The notes beneath the pieces were generated by a model that did not search any database, was not told the origin of the DNA, and saw only the letters and a list, made by a program, of their open reading frames with translations. Shown here piece by piece: positions 62,361-64,000 of a DNA stretch of 64,000 nt; position 1 is the first letter of the stretch, and every line of letters begins with the position of its first letter. The position numbers and the translations under genes were made by a program. Origin of the DNA: Edaphocola aurantiacus (lineage in GTDB: Bacteria > Bacteroidota > Bacteroidia > Chitinophagales > Chitinophagaceae); contig NZ_VOSI01000003.1 of NCBI RefSeq assembly GCF_019797745.1, forward strand, positions 62,001 through 126,000, read 5' to 3'.

Positions 62361-64000
62361 TTATCTTCTGTAAATATCGTCGATCTGCTCTTTGTACTTC
62401 TCTACGATAACCTTGCGTTTCAGGCTCAGTTTCGGCGTCATCGTGCCTTCTTCTACCGTCCATTCTTTTTCCAGCAGTGAAAACTTTTTCACCTGTTCAA
62501 TGGCACTGAATTCCTTATTGAACTTCTCCAGGATTGCCTTGTAATGTTTCAGTACCGCCTCTTCTTTGACTGCTGCAGCATTGGTCGTAAAGTTCATGCC
62601 ATTCAGCAACATCCATTTCTGCAGGTGTTCAAAATTAGGAACGATTAATGCACCGACATATTTCTCATTGGCACCTACGGCCATTACCTGTTCAATAAAA
62701 CGGCTTTCTTTCAGTTTATTTTCGATAGGTTGCGGGGCAATATACTTGCCACCACTATTCTTAAACAGTTCTTTTTTACGATCGGTGATCTTCAGGAAAC
62801 GACCTTCGATCATGGTGCCTATATCGCCGGTATGGAGCCATCCGTCTACAATCACATTGGCGGTCTCTTCCGGGTTTTTATAATAGCCATGCATTACATT
62901 GTCCCCTTTACACAGGATCTCTCCGTCTTCTGCAATACGGATTTCTATATCGGTAATGGCCGGACCTACAGTGCGGAACATGCGATTTTCTTCTTCATAG
63001 CGGTTTACCGCAATGACCGGTGAACTCTCTGTAAGGCCATAACCTTCCATAATCGGAATCTGTGCGGCAGAAAATAAACGAGCCAGTTTCGGCGGGCAGG
63101 CGGCCCCTCCGACTACAATTGCTTTTACTTTGCCTCCCAGTGCCGCACGCCATTTATCAAAGATCAGTTTGTTGGCGATGGATAACTGAAAGTTGTACCA
63201 TGCAGAGCGGTTGCGGGTATCGTATTGATCACCCAGCTCTACAGCCCAGAAGAATAACTTGCGTTTGACACCCGTAAGGGCACTACCGGTATTCATGATC
63301 TTTTCATACACCTTTTCCAGCAGGCGGGGAACGGTCACAAACAGTGCCGGCTGTACCTCTTTGAGGTTTTCGGCAATGGTCTCCATGCTCTCGGCATAGT
63401 ATACCGAATAGCGGTTGAACAGGTAAATATAGGTAACGGTCTTTTCAAAAATATGGTTCAGTGGCAGGAAGCTCAGGCTTTTTTTATCCTCAATGCCTAT
63501 ACCATTAATCGCCTCTTCGGTGTTTTTTACATTACTGACAATATTTTTATGTGTCAGCATAACACCTTTTGGCTTGCCTGTGGTACCCGATGTGTAAATG
63601 ATGGTGGTCACCTCTTCTTCCTCAATTGCATCGCTTCTGCGTTGAATTTCGGCCAGCTCCGCGGCATCGGGTGTCTGATGCAGTACGCTCCAGTGCGGGG
63701 CATCTTCTATCTCTGCATAAGTGTAAATATATTGCAGACCAGGTATCTGCTCTCTAACACTAAGCAGCTTTTTGTACATGTTTTTATCATGCACAAAACA
63801 GTACTTTACCTCGGCCTCATTAAATATATATATGATCTCGTCCAGGTTAGTATTGGGATACAGGGGTACCAGTATGCCCCCGATTTTCTGAACGGCAAGA
63901 TCGGTAATGATCCATTCCGGGCGGCTGTTGCTGATAATACCCACCTTTTCGCGGGCTTCTGTACCCTCTAACTGCTGCAATCCTAAACGGATCAGGCCAT
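62361..64000 (-). CDS. Long-chain fatty acid-CoA ligase, 5' end cut by window
   Basis: At least 546 residues of an AMP-forming acyl-CoA synthetase; the frame is open to the window edge, so the start is missing. Motifs: TTIIYTSGTTGKPKGVMLTH (P-loop), EGYGLTESSPVIAVN, GWLHTGDIG and the hinge KITDRKKELFKNSGGKYIAPQPIE. It activates fatty acids for lipid or beta-oxidation pathways. The closing TPKLSLKRKVIVEKYKEQI is typical of the FadD15-like group. Confidence 0.92.
   Translation of the reverse strand, partial: GLIRLGLQQLEGTEAREKVGIISNSRPEWIITDLAVQKIGGILVPLYPNTNLDEIIYIFNEAEVKYCFVHDKNMYKKLLSVREQIPGLQYIYTYAEIEDAPHWSVLHQTPDAAELAEIQRRSDAIEEEEVTTIIYTSGTTGKPKGVMLTHKNIVSNVKNTEEAINGIGIEDKKSLSFLPLNHIFEKTVTYIYLFNRYSVYYAESMETIAENLKEVQPALFVTVPRLLEKVYEKIMNTGSALTGVKRKLFFWAVELGDQYDTRNRSAWYNFQLSIANKLIFDKWRAALGGKVKAIVVGGAACPPKLARLFSAAQIPIMEGYGLTESSPVIAVNRYEEENRMFRTVGPAITDIEIRIAEDGEILCKGDNVMHGYYKNPEETANVIVDGWLHTGDIGTMIEGRFLKITDRKKELFKNSGGKYIAPQPIENKLKESRFIEQVMAVGANEKYVGALIVPNFEHLQKWMLLNGMNFTTNAAAVKEEAVLKHYKAILEKFNKEFSAIEQVKKFSLLEKEWTVEEGTMTPKLSLKRKVIVEKYKEQIDDIYRR

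Noticed and set aside
1-64000. CRISPR arrays, prophage genes, rRNA genes
   Set aside because: No regularly spaced repeats, phage structural genes or rRNA segments were seen while reading the window.

Overview
The window looks like chromosomal DNA of a Bacteroidota bacterium, most likely a relative of the Chitinophagaceae. The support is two surface proteins with type IX secretion C-terminal sorting domains, a SusC-type outer-membrane receptor, an EnvC-like degenerate LytM protein, many perfect TAnnTTTG promoter -7 boxes, and generally A-rich rather than Shine-Dalgarno leaders. The genus cannot be fixed from this sequence.

Layout. 0-9.6 kb is housekeeping: DUF5522 protein, SGNH hydrolase, a DUF922 metalloprotease-like protein divergent from sbcD-sbcC, purK-purE and ffh. 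9.6-14.2 kb holds an MliC/DUF4377 lipoprotein, a pirin, an SRPBCC protein with a Crp-type regulator, a rifampin ADP-ribosyltransferase (Arr), an EVE-domain protein and dapF. 14.3-24.8 kb carries an amino-acid permease, gpsA, truA, miaA, a glycosyltransferase, rsmG, an EnvC-like protein and signal peptidase I. 24.8-30.6 kb is a copper-linked stretch: HMA-AraC regulator, CPx-ATPase and a CopZ-like chaperone, with an SGNH/T9SS protein inside it and a methyltransferase after it. 30.8-36.5 kb is a two-component system followed by a DUF347 membrane protein, a PepSY-like protein and a TonB-dependent receptor. All three transcription units of that cluster carry the same 11-bp-phased TTCTAA direct repeat next to the -7 box. 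37-44 kb has a T9SS beta-helix protein and a Pls/PosA-type non-ribosomal peptide synthetase convergent with its likely phosphopantetheinyl transferase.

44-52 kb is AT-richer and sparse. It holds a structured intergenic repeat, gene debris, and a 1530-residue Mrr-like nuclease/STAND NTPase that is a candidate anti-phage protein, ending at tRNA-Leu(CAG). 52-55.5 kb holds the two most striking regulatory regions: a Cys-rich leader ORF plus terminator in front of cysE-cysK, and a Tyr-rich leader ORF plus terminator in front of phenylalanine hydroxylase and pterin dehydratase. In both, mutually exclusive RNA pairings can be drawn by hand, as expected for ribosome-stalling transcription attenuators that sense the amino acid made by the downstream enzymes. 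55.5-64 kb is a run of minus-strand accessory metabolic genes (FMN reductase, esterase, AhpD-like protein, a TetX-like flavin monooxygenase with an AraC regulator, TPR protein, SDR) ending in an acyl-CoA ligase cut by the window edge.

All functions come from reading motifs and remembered family resemblance. No search or folding program was run.
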